Shown piece after piece: positions 36,741-48,331 of a stretch of DNA of 64,000 bases; within the stretch, counting starts at the first letter, position 1, and every line of letters begins with the position of its first letter. A program made the position numbers and the translations under genes. The DNA comes from Siphonodentalium dalli (lineage: Eukaryota > Mollusca > Scaphopoda > Gadilida > Siphonodentaliidae), in NCBI GenBank assembly GCA_032622095.1, contig CP136069.1, positions 181,463,122 through 181,527,121 on the forward strand. Reading direction: 5' to 3'. The notes under the pieces were generated by a model, which saw nothing but the letters and a program-made list of their open reading frames with translations, did not search any database and was not told the origin of the DNA.

Positions 36741-39670
36741 CGCATAATTATTTATCTTTTGTTGCGAAGGTTTGTGTCAGATTTATCATTGCTTTGTTCA
36801 CTTAATTGATCCAACACTCTAATAACTACATTGGTCTCCTTGTTGAACGGTTTGATCGAGGTTGGGCGAGATATCACCCCAGTAAAAAATTAAAAACACA
36901 AGCCCTGTCTCTGAGGACAAAATTTAATGCATGGCAAGTAAGATGAAGTGGCTTTATTATATATGGCAGGATAACCTCCTTAATACATGGTATTAACTGT
37001 GTCCACAACATGTCCGTCTTATATTACCATAGTCGTATGGTATTGTTTCCGCCCCTTGACATCTATCTGGACCGAAAGTGGTCCCACCCTATTGAGAATG
37101 ACATGTGCTTTTTTTTAAATATGTTCGATCCTATGCTTCTTGACAAAATCAATTATATACCGTCCACTGCAGCAACTCGTGGGTAGATTTGTATGTCTAT
37201 AGCATGATTTTGCGATGTGTGTGATTTAGAATGGGGATAAACATGCTGTCTGCTTGATTTGTGACGTTTTTCGGTAGGTTTTCCGATGCAAAATATCCGT
37301 TTTTACTGGCTACACGCTGCGCCGGTATTTAAAACTGTATTTTCCATCTCAAATCTCCACCGATAATCGTTCCAAATCACACCAGAAAAACATGTTTATC
37401 CTCTACATATCTGACGCTCGTTGTATTACCATATCAGGAATAGACTAACTAGAACGCTCCTTATTATTCTTTGCTCTGAGAACAATCAGTACCCAACTTA
37501 TCTATGACTTGACCAACATCTATACATCGATTTCCAAACTATTAGTGCGGACCCCTATTGAGATAATGGCTCCCGGAGCATCAGTAATGATCTCCAGTCT
37601 GACTTTGCTCAACTATAGTTTTCGTGTTCAATCCTGCAAACTAATGAGAACATTTTAATGAGAATTTACGCCGCCATAATTATACCAAACATTGTGACTT
37701 TTCGATGCTGAAAATTTCTTAGGGTGTTTAAATGCCGATGCACATTACATGGCCATGGTTCGTTCATACTTCCATATATTTGGAAGAAGGTAAAGATGGG
37801 TCGCTAAATACACGAATTGCTGATCGAAAGAAAAACATTTGTATACCCTGAAAAATCTTTCCAAAATAATATCATTTTGCCAGCTGCTTCCAATCGTTGA
37901 CATATAAAATAAACGCTCTTTATTTGTCAAATCAGAATAGATCCCCAATCACACAGCCGCAAAATTATTATATTATTATGACATTAATTGTTATTAATTT
38001 GGGAGAACGCTCTTTATTCTTCTATTCTGCTCTGAAGAAAAATCGGCTCAAACTAATCGGTGACTTGAGTAAGTCTTTCTGTGAGTCCGTCTGTCCAAGT
38101 TTCCTTCGACGTGAACCAGCTAGTGTAATATGTTGGGATAATGCTGGTTTTACGTCGAAGTCTCGAAATCAGACTTTACGCCTATATCCAGTCACTTTAA
38201 TTGATGTTTAATATTGGTGATTAAATACACAAAATGCCGACAATCTTAGTATAATCTGAAATGTCTTGCAAAAAGTGGTCGCAAATTTGAAGTTCTTTTC
38301 AATCTTTGATATATAACATACACACTCTTTATTGTTTCATATAGTCTGAAGAAAATCGGAACAGAACTTGGTATGACTTTCTGAAACACATGAAGTCCGT
38401 ATACAATTAAATGACCAATATCCGGTGAAGTTGAACATCGATTCCATGGTATTAGTGCGGACCCCTATTGAGATAATGATTCCAGGAGCACCGTTAAAGA
38501 TGTCCTACCTGACTTGACTCCACTATAGTTTTCGTTTTCGATGTTGAAAGCTAATGATAACATTTTAATGAGATATTTACGACGCCAGTTATCGACATTT
38601 GTGACTCTTCGATGCTGAAAATAATGAGAAATGTCCTTGATATGTTTAGAGAGTGTATACGCCCTCCGTTACAAACTATCTACACACATTAAACGGGAAT
38701 GGTTCACATGAACCTCCAAATGTATCGACGAGTAATAGACAGAGAGCCCAGGGAGTTTCAATTGCACTATCGCATACGAAATATTTGATGCCTTCGATTT
38801 GGTATCACGTTTGGACCACCGCAGAAACCCCATTCTGAAGTGTAACAATCCTGGCGTTTTGTGGCCGCTTAGACTCCAGACAAGATGGCGTCTGTCATGC
38901 CGACCATTTTGCTTGATATGCACCATACTATAGTATATACATGAAGTACAGAATGTTTCATATAGGCGGTCATGCTTTCCACGCGATTCGCCAGAGTTAT
39001 ACACCAGATCTATAATTGAGCCACAAACCAGACTAAGATAACATTGACTTCGGGTGTAGCCCGAAAAATGCATGGATATATAGATTTGTCTCCCTGATGA
39101 ACGGTTTGAATGAGGTTGGGCGAGACACCCCCAGTTAAAAAAAACAGAAACACTGTCTCTGATGACAAAATTTAATGCATGGCAAGTAAGATGACGTAGC
39201 TTGAATCTATATGGGCTTTTTCGCCATATTGGGTCTCAATACGCACCTGATTATGATACGACTAAACTGATATCCGAACCGACAGTATGCATGTTCTTGT
39301 GATCAGGGCCTTATATATACGTAATCTTTCATTCGCCTATTTGTTTGAGCAAATTTGACTGCTGAGATGGATGTTCAATTAATTTAATTAATCGATCCAT
39401 AATAGATGTGTATACATGATTCGAAAATGGTATTCATATTTAGATGAGATACGCTCAACTCATTAGTCTCCGATACACACGAAAACACGCGAAAACTCAC
39501 CAGAACTCTATCAATACTATCAAATCTAAGATCGGGTGTTATCGACATTTTGATTCGCAACTTTGACATCTATCTGGATCGATAGTGGTCCCACCATATT
39601 GAGAATGACACGTGCTTTTAAAAATATGTTCAATTCTATGCCTCTTTGACAAAGTCAATTATATACGGAC

Positions 39671-40489
39671 ATATTGTCGGCAGTGTGGAAGGCCGCTGAT
39701 TATGTTAGTGAATAGATTTTCTTGAAAAATTGAGAGAGCAAAACAGAAAAGACTATTGAAATAATTCGCTAAACATTGGTTAATGGTTAGATCTGGGAAA
39801 CCCGACTGACATCGGGTGGGTAAATATTCCTTCTTCGTGTGGTTCCTTGTCAGTTTTACATTGAGAAACACAATATTCGCATATTATATGCGTGAAAATT
39901 CTTTCCCATTTGGTCCGGTTTGGTGATACCTTCCGGGTCGGTGATACCAGGTACACGGGGTGTAGTTTGCAATCCTAAAATTATATTTCTTTATGGGTCA
40001 AATTTGATAACCCATTTTGGTGCAGATCATACCACAAAGCTCTACTGCATGTGGTTACGCCCATACATTCACATAATATTCCACCTGTTCATTTAAAGCC
40101 TGGGAAGTTTTTTTGGAGAAATTTATAACATTGAAAAAAGCAACGCATGTAATATATTTCTTTATTAAAACCTGTCCAACAGTTCAGATGCCGCTTCTGG
40201 TGAATACTCAGAAGCAAATTGCCTTTACTTGACTGACCTCTTGGTGCAGGATTGACTGGAGCCTTTATTCAACGTCAGAGGCGCCTGCGGCCCCTTTGTG
40301 CGATAGGAGCCTGCGACACCTTTGCGCACACTTTTATCATTTGAAAATTTTAATTAAAAAAAAATATATTTAATTAAATTTAAAAAAACACAAATTAATT
40401 TACATTTTGTTTCTTCTTAGATTCAACTTCTTTCTCAATTTAACAACACTATGTTTTCTTCTTTTTTTTAATTACATTTTTTTATTTTA
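39671..40489. other. AT-rich sequence, no gene seen
   Basis: Poly-A/T-rich stretch at 40330-40500. Nothing coding. Confidence 0.4.
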
Positions 40490-40549
40490 AAAATAAAATT
40501 TTGAAAACCTGACGCTGTTATACCATCCTCCTAGTTACCCCGAGTCACC

Positions 40550-40632
40550 ACACATAATTTGATTGAAATCGGTCCAGGGTCTGGGAGAAAAGTTGCGAAC
40601 AGACAGACGGACAGACAGATAAATAGACAGAT
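40550..40632 (+). mobile_element. 3' end of a tandem-core-like element
   Basis: 'TTGAAATCGGTCCAGGGTCT' is followed by a GACAGACGGACAGACAGA tail ending at about 40632. It abuts the 3' boundary of the nuclease-gene element exactly, so that element may have inserted at this tail. Confidence 0.45.
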
Positions 40633-40931
40633 TAGTGTAGGTAGTTAGCGACAAAAAATGCTCGGATCGACACAAGTCGGATAAAAGCGCCATTTTTTGA
40701 TATCATGTAGGACTGCATCTCTAGTCCAGGAATTTTCTCAAGAACCAACTTTTTGACCCGAAAATTCAAAATGGCGTCCAAGATGGCGGCCGGTCTGCCC
40801 GATTTGACGGTGGTACACCTAATGGTTTTGCTTCTCAGTTTGATATGGTAAGCATAACAAATGCCAAAATATTATCAAAGAATGGTGATTCTAGAATAAC
40901 AACCCAAACTTTTAATTGAAAAATGGCCACA

Positions 40932-40937
40932 TTTATT
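40932..40937 (-). promoter_or_regulatory. Possible polyadenylation signal of copy 1
   Basis: AATAAA on the minus strand, about 830 bp after the stop codon (about 365 bp if the copy-1-specific block is discounted). The same hexamer is retained in copy 2 at 48571-48576. Confidence 0.4.
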
Positions 40938-41094
40938 GAAGATGGATGCCAAAATGGCGGCCAAAACATGACAATTGGGTTTTTTTTCCTTATTTTTTTT
41001 CAATTCTTTATAATTTTCTAGATAATATAAGGTAAGATATCATCAATGTCTTCACTATCTGATGGAATAACCACCGTAGAAGAGTCATGCACAT

Positions 41095-41560
41095 TAAAGC
41101 TGAAGTAGTATTGTTCGTTCTGGTAGAAATGTGAGGCAGAATATGTGTTATGTAAAATGAACGAAATTATTCTCAGACAGGATTTCATTCTGTAAATGCT
41201 TAGAATCCAACCATGAATGACATTGATGTCTTCAGTTCTATTTGCGACACTACCATATGGTTGGATCAATTAAATAAACATTTGAATGTCGAGATGTTTT
41301 AAATATAAATGCGATTCAGTAGTGGATTTACCACGAAATTAGGAAACACTCAATGACAAAACCTATAATCGTCAAATTCCATTTTGTTTTCAAAACAGGA
41401 ACACATGGAACGTATTCTGCAACTTATCTTCATCATCGTGTTCACATTAGCAATATTTAAATTTAGTGTTTATGTCCAATTATACACAACATTATTGGGG
41501 CATAAACTCGTAAGTATATTTGAGGTCGGAATAACAACTAATATTGCTTCCTTGTAACAT
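41095..41560. other. 466-bp block present only in copy 1
   Basis: Copy 2 joins directly across this block. The four bases ACAT occur at both edges, so it is either an insertion with a 4-bp target duplication or a deletion in copy 2 at microhomology. The edges do not give GT-AG on the minus strand, so it is not a normal retained intron. Confidence 0.7.
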
Positions 41561-41768
41561 ACAGTTCATGCTAGCGCAAGAGGAAATCACAGACACCCTT
41601 GGATATAGCCCAGATTCAATAGTATATGTATTAGTGCAATGTATTGCATGTATATGTATGATTTTATTCTACTATTGTTGCTGGTATATGCTCCTGGGAG
41701 CATGTGGTGGGAAGATGGGATCAGTAAATTTGAAAATGCATTTTGTTTAATGAACCGATTTGGACAAT

Positions 41769-43088
41769 TCACTTCTCACAACCACATCTGCACAACTTCG
41801 TGCATGGAAGTTTGTTTTTTGAGCATTTGCACCTTGAACAAACTGACTTGCAGACACATTTAATTAACTCGGTGCACACTCTAGCCGCTTCTGGGATTGT
41901 CATCCATACTGGAACAAATGAACCGTCAATCAACTTCCATCCGAAGGAGTCAGGAGCTGGAAACTTTGCATCCACTATGGGGCTCAAAGTCCATATACCA
42001 GCCTGATATATAGCACGATTTACATGTTGCAGAAGCGCGTTTCTCGTTGGTGGTAAATGTTCAAGTGTACGGCCTTTGCTGAACATTTCGCGTCTAGCTT
42101 CATTAACTGAGGTAAGGTTTGCTGTTTTGTCATAAATAATTACAACGAAACGCTCAATGCACTCAAATAATGGAGACGAAACATCAAGTACCACAAAAGG
42201 TTTCTTTATAATCGACATCAAACATTCTGTGAGGTCTGAGTAAGCTTTCCAGGCATCCCAAAATGTGCGCTTACCTTTGCCAAAGAAAAACGAAGTTGAG
42301 TCACATCCTGATAGCGCATGGAACATTGGAAGTACAGTTGACTTTTCTGAACCCATTGTATTGTAGATATCAACTATGTTGTAGGTAAAATGTGATTTAG
42401 ACTTTCCGAAAGACACAAACAGTTTCAAATCTTTGCATTGAAGTAACATATCATGCATATGTCCCAACAGAATCACAATAATATCTGTGTCAACCGTGCG
42501 AACAATAATCGACGAAAAATCAGTCTGTAGCATATTAAATATATGTCCGACTAATCTGCTGTCAGCTTCTTCGTGCGTACATCCGATCAGAATAGGTTCT
42601 ACGTTAGGAGCATTGCATACCGTGTTAGCACCCTCTGTTACAAAGATGGTTTTCCCTGTCGGGGTGTCCACTTTCAAAATACATTCATTAATCAATCCAA
42701 ACAATTCTTGCTTGTTGGTGGTATTTCTCAGAAAGTCATTCCAATTCGATGGAATTTTTGTGGTAAGCCCCGCCTTACGTCGAATGCCACAACCACGTTT
42801 CTCTCTCGTTCCCGTTTTGACACTGCCCTCCAAATACCTGTCCCATACCAAGTCAACTCTGCTACAGTCTGCGAGCTGCATCATGACATACGGAATGAAC
42901 GTTGTACTAATATACATCGAGAAGGTATGCCCGACTTTAGGTGGCAATAAATGTATGAGAGCACCCCCGTCGAACACCTTACATTCGACCTTTGGATTCG
43001 GCTCTGCAGTGTCTGCGTTGTTTGAAACGGCTGGGATCTTCATGAAGCTTAGTAAATCACATTTATTACCGCTCCTCATTTCGCCCAC
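41769..43088 (-). pseudogene. C-terminal FEN/XPG-like nuclease and CXC domain, copy 1
   Basis: 439 codons. Acidic positions are arranged as in flap endonucleases: D40 in KVFDGGALIHLL, D83 in VDLVWDRY followed by the basic TREKRG, E173/E174/D176 in THEEADSR, D200/D202 in VRTVDTDIIVI, and D263 in LSGCDSTS with a GKGK motif just after it, where FEN1 has its helix-two-turn-helix. Residues 411-437 hold nine cysteines in the pattern of a Tesmin/TSO1 CXC DNA-binding domain. The inferred activity is a metal-dependent nuclease or nuclease-like protein targeted by the CXC domain. The motifs are seen; the activity is inferred. It is separated from the upstream part only by a one-base frameshift. Confidence 0.8.
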
Positions 43089-44101
43089 TTTGGATATGGA
43101 TGGGGGAACTGCTGGTTTTCATGTGAGAAGAACATGGATGGGTCACCCTGCCGAACTTGGTTGGAAATATACAATCTGCCGAAAAGATTAATGTCATTTT
43201 TTAAAAGCTTGACGACTCCTGATTTTGATAACTTCTTCGGTTTTGGTGATTTCAATAGGGCCAACTTGTTTTTCTTAATGGGATCATGTATGTCTCTTTG
43301 TCTGTCTATCATAACATCTTGATAAAATTTCTTGAACTGTTCTTTCCCTAATATTTTAATTTTCTTCAATGACTCTACGACTGAGGCATCTGCACAATTT
43401 CGAGAGTCAATAACAATAAGTTCTTTGCCATCCTCACGGAAGGGATTCCCGAAATCACGAACGGAGTCAGAAAACGAACCGACTTGTTTGACAAATTTAC
43501 TCTGTGAGGATGCGCCTTCCTCGTGGTGTTTTGATGGTGTACTGTCGTCAATGTCTAGAAACAAACGTTCGTACTCTGTTGTGACCCTTACTACCTCTGG
43601 AGAAGACACAGACCATCTCTCAAGTGAGTGAATGTTGTCGACCAGACCGATGAGACCTCCGCTACCTTTTAGTTTTTCATTTTCTTGTTCGTGTGTCTGG
43701 TCGATGGCGAGACATGAAAAGTTACGAGTGGTTTTCTGAACTACCCAATTCTGGCGAAACTCGGAACTGTCGGGTAACGATCTCATATCTCGTAAATGTA
43801 CAGACAACCATCTACTATAATTATAATGGTCGAGGGAGAAAAACAAGTACATCAGTTCATTAAGGGAAGACACGTATAGCTCGAAGTTCTTAGTGCGATG
43901 TGCCTTGATGAATGTTAGGATTAATAGTTCCGTTTCTAGAATCATATCCCAAAACAGAAATGTCGGGCTATCTTGGCATTGCTGTTCTCTCCATGACACA
44001 AACATTGTCTCGTCGTATGATTCGTGAAGCTTCTCGTTGCAGAATAGAGAGCCCAGCGGCCGTAACCTGATGGGCATGTCTTGTCCGGAGTATATGTGCA
44101 C
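43076..44101 (-). pseudogene. Middle segment of CXC/flap-nuclease protein, copy 1
   Basis: About 341 codons that continue the same protein after the 11-bp deletion; the first methionine is not a genuine start. It is rich in charged residues, with HESYDETMFVSWREQ, FFSLDHYNYSRWLSVHLRDM and WVVQKTTRNFSCLAIDQTHE. The last phrase matches the style of multi-copy transposon-associated proteins in aquatic animals. The frame ends after NQQFPHPYPKWAK. A G-run at about 43095 has five G here and six in copy 2, so one lost base shifts the frame. Confidence 0.75.
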
Positions 44102-46241
44102 AGTTTATGAACGAGTTGGCAGTTCCAGATGAAGCAATTCCTGCTTCAGTCAGAATTGTAGTCCACCCTGAAGAATCAAGTAGATCGCCTAATGCATTCC
44201 ATAGTCCCTTTTCAATGTGCAGTCCACCAAACATGACGGTGATGTTGCCCTCGCCGAGAGTTACCGGCCATTTCCACTGAACTAGTTTGCATTTTGCGAA
44301 TATTGGACAGTCGCATGCGATCACTGGAATCTGACCTGCATTCAGAAAATTGGTTGTTGTTTTAACAACTTCCATAGCATGTTTAACCATAGAAGGGCTG
44401 TCCGCCTTTTCAAAGAACACTGGCAGCAGGGAAACTACAGCAATATTTCCAACAGTTATACCAGAATTATTCGCGTGAAATGCGGCCCATGAAACATTTT
44501 TCGGGGATTCTACTGCTTGTTCTATCATATTGTTAACGGTGCTAACCCACTTCTGTTCGTCCTGCAGAGCACATTGCAGTGGCTCGTTGTTAACAGATTG
44601 TTGCGCACAGATAGCAGGTTGTACTTGAACCGATGCTTCATTGAAAGTTATGGCATTCACAAGTTTATAACACTCTGGAAGTTCACACTGGCCGCTTCCT
44701 CTTGGTGTGTTTACATATTCATATTCTCGTGGTCTCTCGTTTTTCGGTTGGTGCTGGATAATGCTTATTCCCGTTCCATGGAAAGAAGAATTTGCTGTGT
44801 TTGAAGAAGGGTTGTGGTCTATATTATCGAATGCACACACGGTGTATACATTTTTGACCATAGCTGGTGGGCACACGAGACCGTCGGACATGTAAATTTT
44901 ACTGACAGAAACCGCTAGCGAATTTTCAATGTCCATTACTCTGTTGTATGAAATCGATATGCCAAGGTCACACAGGCGTTCCACGAGTAGTTTACTCCTA
45001 GTCATTGAGTGAACTTTCAGGCCAACATACACAGGAACAGGTGGCTCGCGGAAACGATTTGACCTTTGTGGATCGAGCACCCGTATTTTAGATCGGCGCT
45101 TTTTGGCATTCAAGGCGAGCAATTGAGTGATTGAATGGCAAGCTTGGGTTTCAGCATGTCCTTCGTGTATGTTTGTGCCATATAATATCATCGAGATCAA
45201 CATTCTCGTTGTGGGCCCAAACCTTTGTGAATCAGCATGGAAGGTACCTTGAAACTCTGTATCATGGTCACAGAGTAGTTCCTCTCGACATATTTTGGCG
45301 ACTTTTGCAAACAGTTGGGCTTCCTCTGTGTAATCACGATCTTGCAACTTTGTTTTCAGAATAGTCTGCATGGCCGCCGGAAATACAAGGAGGGTGTTCT
45401 TACCATCGCTCTGTTCTTGGATCCCTGTTCCAGCGAAATGAGACATAATTGAAGTCTTAAGTCGATGCACGTTGATTGATGTCTCACAGTCCAATTGTCG
45501 TAATCGACGTTCGTAGTCACGGCGCAAATCACTCAACTTGTGAACAAGTGTCCCGTCCTCGACATCATACTTTATGTGGTCCGTGAGCTCTACAAACACC
45601 CTCGCCTTCACCATCCGAGCTTCAGCAGAACAATCTATTTTCATGCTTCTAAGCAGGGACCGATACCGGTTTCGAAAATCTACCATGCATAGTGTATGAT
45701 ACTTCGCCTCAATAGCGACAAGGTCTCCATCGGAAATCCGTATCAACAGATCAGACTCGTTCATTTCTTCTGCCATGTCTCTCAGGGATGTTTCAGCATT
45801 AAATGTTTCAAACGAATGTAACGATCCTTGCCTCTTACCACAACACAAAATACAATCTGCCTTGAGTAAAGACCCTTCGTCTTTGGTGCACAGTCGTTTG
45901 GATCGCCTTTCATCTGCCATGGACTCATCTTTCGTTTTGCGTTTTTTCGCTCTCTCCAGTTTGGAATTACTGAACCTCTGACGACAACTGTGGTGCCAGC
46001 TAGCCCGATTTGCCAGCAGTAACTCTGGTGTATAATCAGTTCCGAAATCTGCATCGAGCCCAACAGGAAGCTGGTCGATTTCGCGAAAAGTTTGAACGTT
46101 ATCCAGGAAGGTCTTGTATACCGATAAGGCATCTGCGTTCACGCGATCTTGTGGACAAAGTAGGGGGTCCCCGGTAATCAGTTTGCATATTACACATAGC
46201 ATCCAGTTCATCTTCCAGTCAAACCTGGAATATATAATCAT
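43968..46241 (-). pseudogene. N-terminal half of CXC/flap-nuclease protein, copy 1
   Basis: A 757-codon frame, of which the last 25 or so residues are out of frame after a deletion near 44030. Residues 16-86 (C16, C19, H83, C86) and 130-185 (C130, C133, H182, C185) form two CxxC...HxxC modules, probably zinc-binding, separated by a basic stretch (AKKRKTK). A central region contains VYVGLKVHSMTRSKLLVERL, a DNIDHNPSS motif and FHGTGISIIQH, wording I recall from multi-copy uncharacterised proteins of corals, molluscs and fishes. The start may be M11 (46211). An acceptor-like TATTCCAG directly precedes that region, so a 5' exon is possible. Compared with copy 2, 11 bp are missing at about 44028. 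Confidence 0.8.
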
Positions 46242-46379
46242 ATATTCACATTTCTGGAATCTGGATATATATGGGACTGTTCTACGCTAATTTTCCGACT
46301 AGATTATGAATTTGTGCGAATATCTGTGGTTTACAACAGAAGGAAACTTTATAAAAATGTTTGCATATTACTTTGGCCA

Positions 46380-46500
46380 AACAAGAAGGAGGGTATCACC
46401 CCCTCCCCTGAATCCTGAATACCAGTTAATTTGGGAGGGAGTGAATCCTGAAGACAGTTATTTGGGGGGGGGGGGGGTGAATCCTGAATACATGTTAATA
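46380..46500. repeat. Short 'TGAATCCTGAA' repeats with poly-G
   Basis: Three spaced copies of 'TGAATCCTGAA' and a G-run of about 15. Confidence 0.7.
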
Positions 46501-46800
46501 AATAATATGCGATAAATATACACATACATAGACACATTATGATCCATTATATGTGACATGATATTGGAGTAGAGTATTTGAGGAGATACATTGACAAGTT
46601 AATCTATTGAGGACATGTTATCCTTAACGGTTTGTGATTTTTTTTTAATGTTTCTACAGATTGACAATATAATAACTTCATCCTTAACCCTTTCTATACT
46701 GGAACATCATTTATGAGTAGTTATCCCATAGGAAATGTTTGTATAATAAGTTCAACAAACGACCTTTATTATCTGAACATTTCCCTCAATACATTTGACT
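46501..46800. other. No gene seen
   Basis: AT-rich spacer between the copy 1 5' end and the C-rich tandem array. Confidence 0.4.
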
Positions 46801-46804
46801 CAAT

Positions 46805-47497
46805 CTTGGACAGAATAACAGAATCACCCCCCCCCCCAGAAACATTGGGACATAGTTCTGTACCCTAGGCCCCAGAAAATAAATGGACAGCATTTTGTTT
46901 CCTAGGCGCTTGCCAGGATATTTTGCCCCACCCGTTTCCAAACAAAATCATCCCCTGCCCCCCACCCCCCCCCCCCCAGAAAAAAAATTGGACAGAATTA
47001 TGTTTCCTAGGCGCTTGCCAGGATATCTTGCCCAACCCATTCCTTTATAAAATTATTCAACCTTTCCCTACGCCTAAACAAATGGACAGCACCCCACCCC
47101 CAATGGACAGCATTTGTTTGTAGTCACTTGCCAGGATATCTTGCCCCACCCGTTCCCAAACAAAATCACCCCCCCCCCCAGAAAAAAATTGGATAGAATT
47201 CTGTTTCCTAGGCGCTTGCCAGGATTTCTTGCCCCACCCATTCCTTAAAAAAATTATTCAACCTTTCCCTACGCCTAAACAAATGGACAGCACCCCACCC
47301 CCCCCCCAATGGACAGCATTTGTTTGTAGTCACTTGCCAGGATATCTTGCCCCACCCGTTGCCAAACAAAATCACCCCCCCCAGAAAAAAATTGGCTAGA
47401 ATTCTGTTTCCTAGGCGCTTGCCAGGAATTCTTGCCCCACCCATTCCTTAAAAAAATTATTCAACCCTTCCCCACGCCTAAATAAATTGGACAGCAC
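46805..47497. repeat. C-rich tandem array, ~202-bp period
   Basis: 'AGAAAAAAATTGG' recurs at 46979, 47180 and 47383. Each unit has 'TTCCTAGGCGCTTGCCAGGA', 'TTATTCAACC', 'AATGGACAGCA' and a poly-C run of varying length. Partial units flank the array. Frames through it are rejected as coding. Confidence 0.8.
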
Positions 47498-48030
47498 TCC
47501 GCTTTTATTTCTCGTTTTGCTATAATAGCGTCCTCACAAAGTTGGGACCACAAACACACATGCATCCTTACATCCGCATACAAACCCACCACCCCTCCAC
47601 ACCCCCCCCCCACACCCTCACACCACGGACGATTCTATGAATTAGTATGCAAAGCCCCGCTGTTTCTTTTTTCATGATTTTTAGATGTTTATATCATTCT
47701 ATCTCATCTCGGCAAAATCGGAATCAAATGGATGCGCCGGATAAAACATATATATTATTACCCAGGCATAACGGCATTTGACACATAACAGAAAGCGAAA
47801 GATAACTATTTATTTGAAACTGATGTGGCACCGAAGTGGTTAATAGTACAAAATAGAAATGCGTGTCGCATTTGTGAATTGCCTGTTGTCGGTAAATTTG
47901 TGAGGACATTCACGTATCTACACACTAATATGTGACCATAATGACCTTTGTATATCAATGTTATATATCGAATTCACATAGCAGTAATATTATGCTATTA
48001 TATGATGTAATTTGACGTTATTGTGTTTGT
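47498..48030. other. No gene seen
   Basis: Sequence rich in ACACC and CCC runs near 47580-47620, then AT-rich. Confidence 0.4.
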
Positions 48031-48038
48031 TTATTTAA

Positions 48039-48287
48039 GTGGAATTTCGTCCCGAAGAAACTTTTACGGGACATAACTCTATGCAGAATAATAAGTACGT
48101 ACCTTTGAAACTTCGTACCAGGGTGAATGTTCATCGGCAGTTCATGGGTGAACCAAGAACTGAAAAGTTGGTTCTTGAAGCGATTCTTCATGGCAATGGT
48201 CTGTTGATGCTTCTTGCAAAAAACCGCGCTTTTATCCGACGTGTATTGATCAAAACGCTAACTACATACACTAGTGTAGGTAGTTAG
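48039..48287 (+). pseudogene. 82-codon frame related to the 3' module of the nuclease element
   Basis: Residues about 42-75 read EKLVLEAILHGNGLL then AKNRAFIRRVLIK. The minus-strand translation of 40640-40790 (and of the same part of copy 2) reads KKLVLEKIPGLEMQS then SKNGAFIRLVSIR, a clear protein-level match. The two run tail to tail and meet at 48271. This is probably a fragment of an older, related element in plus orientation. Its function is unknown. Confidence 0.5.
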
Positions 48288-48331
48288 CGACAAAAAATGC
48301 TCGGATCGATACAAGTCGGATAAAAGCGCCA
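48222..48331. repeat. Imperfect palindrome at the 3' junction of copy 2
   Basis: 'CGCTAACTACATACACTA' directly abuts 'TAGTGTAGGTAGTTAGCG'. The inverted similarity extends with gaps over about 60 bp on each side ('GCGCTTTTATCCGAC' with 'GTCGGATAAAAGCGC') and weakly to about 125 bp. Confidence 0.85.

Larger units (their letters stand above)
35985..39670. repeat. Diverged tandem duplication of 2-3 kb units
   Basis: Paired segments recur in the same order: 35985-36070 with 38872-38960, 36834-36965 with 39091-39204, 37047-37155 with 39560-39665, and 37541-37725 with 38450-38632 (910 bp apart). Recognisable phrases include 'GAACGGTTTGA', 'TTTAATGCATGGCAAGTAAG', 'TTAGTGCGGACCCCTATTG' and 'GACATCTATCTGGA'. 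No coding frame is conserved between units. Confidence 0.6.
40634..46241 (-). mobile_element. CXC/flap-nuclease gene element, copy 1
   Basis: A minus-strand unit whose 3' end ('TAGTGTAGGTAGTTAGCG' at 40634 on the plus strand) is shared exactly with copy 2 at 48272. Left of that point the flanks are unrelated. It carries a coding region at 41769-46241, broken by two frameshifts, and a roughly 1.1-kb 3' part with AATAAA in minus orientation at 40932-40937. A 466-bp block (41095-41560) is absent from copy 2. The right boundary is not determined, because no matching end was found beyond 46241. Classification as mobile is inferred from the two near-identical copies with different flanks. Confidence 0.65.

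Noticed and set aside
41095-41560. Retained intron explanation for the copy 1-specific block
   Set aside because: No placement of the edges gives GT-AG or GC-AG on either the coding strand or its complement.
41544-41863. Plus-strand frames (MYCMYMYDFILL...) repeated at 48726-49030
   Set aside because: Present twice only because the underlying element is duplicated. They lie in its 3' UTR, antisense, without motifs.
42487-43191. 234-codon plus-strand frame opposite the nuclease gene (and 49654-50490 in copy 2)
   Set aside because: Antisense shadow. The minus-strand frame carries the conserved motifs and the plus-strand frame has none.
46349-47444. Proline/glycine-rich frames
   Set aside because: They follow poly-C and poly-G runs of the 202-bp array.
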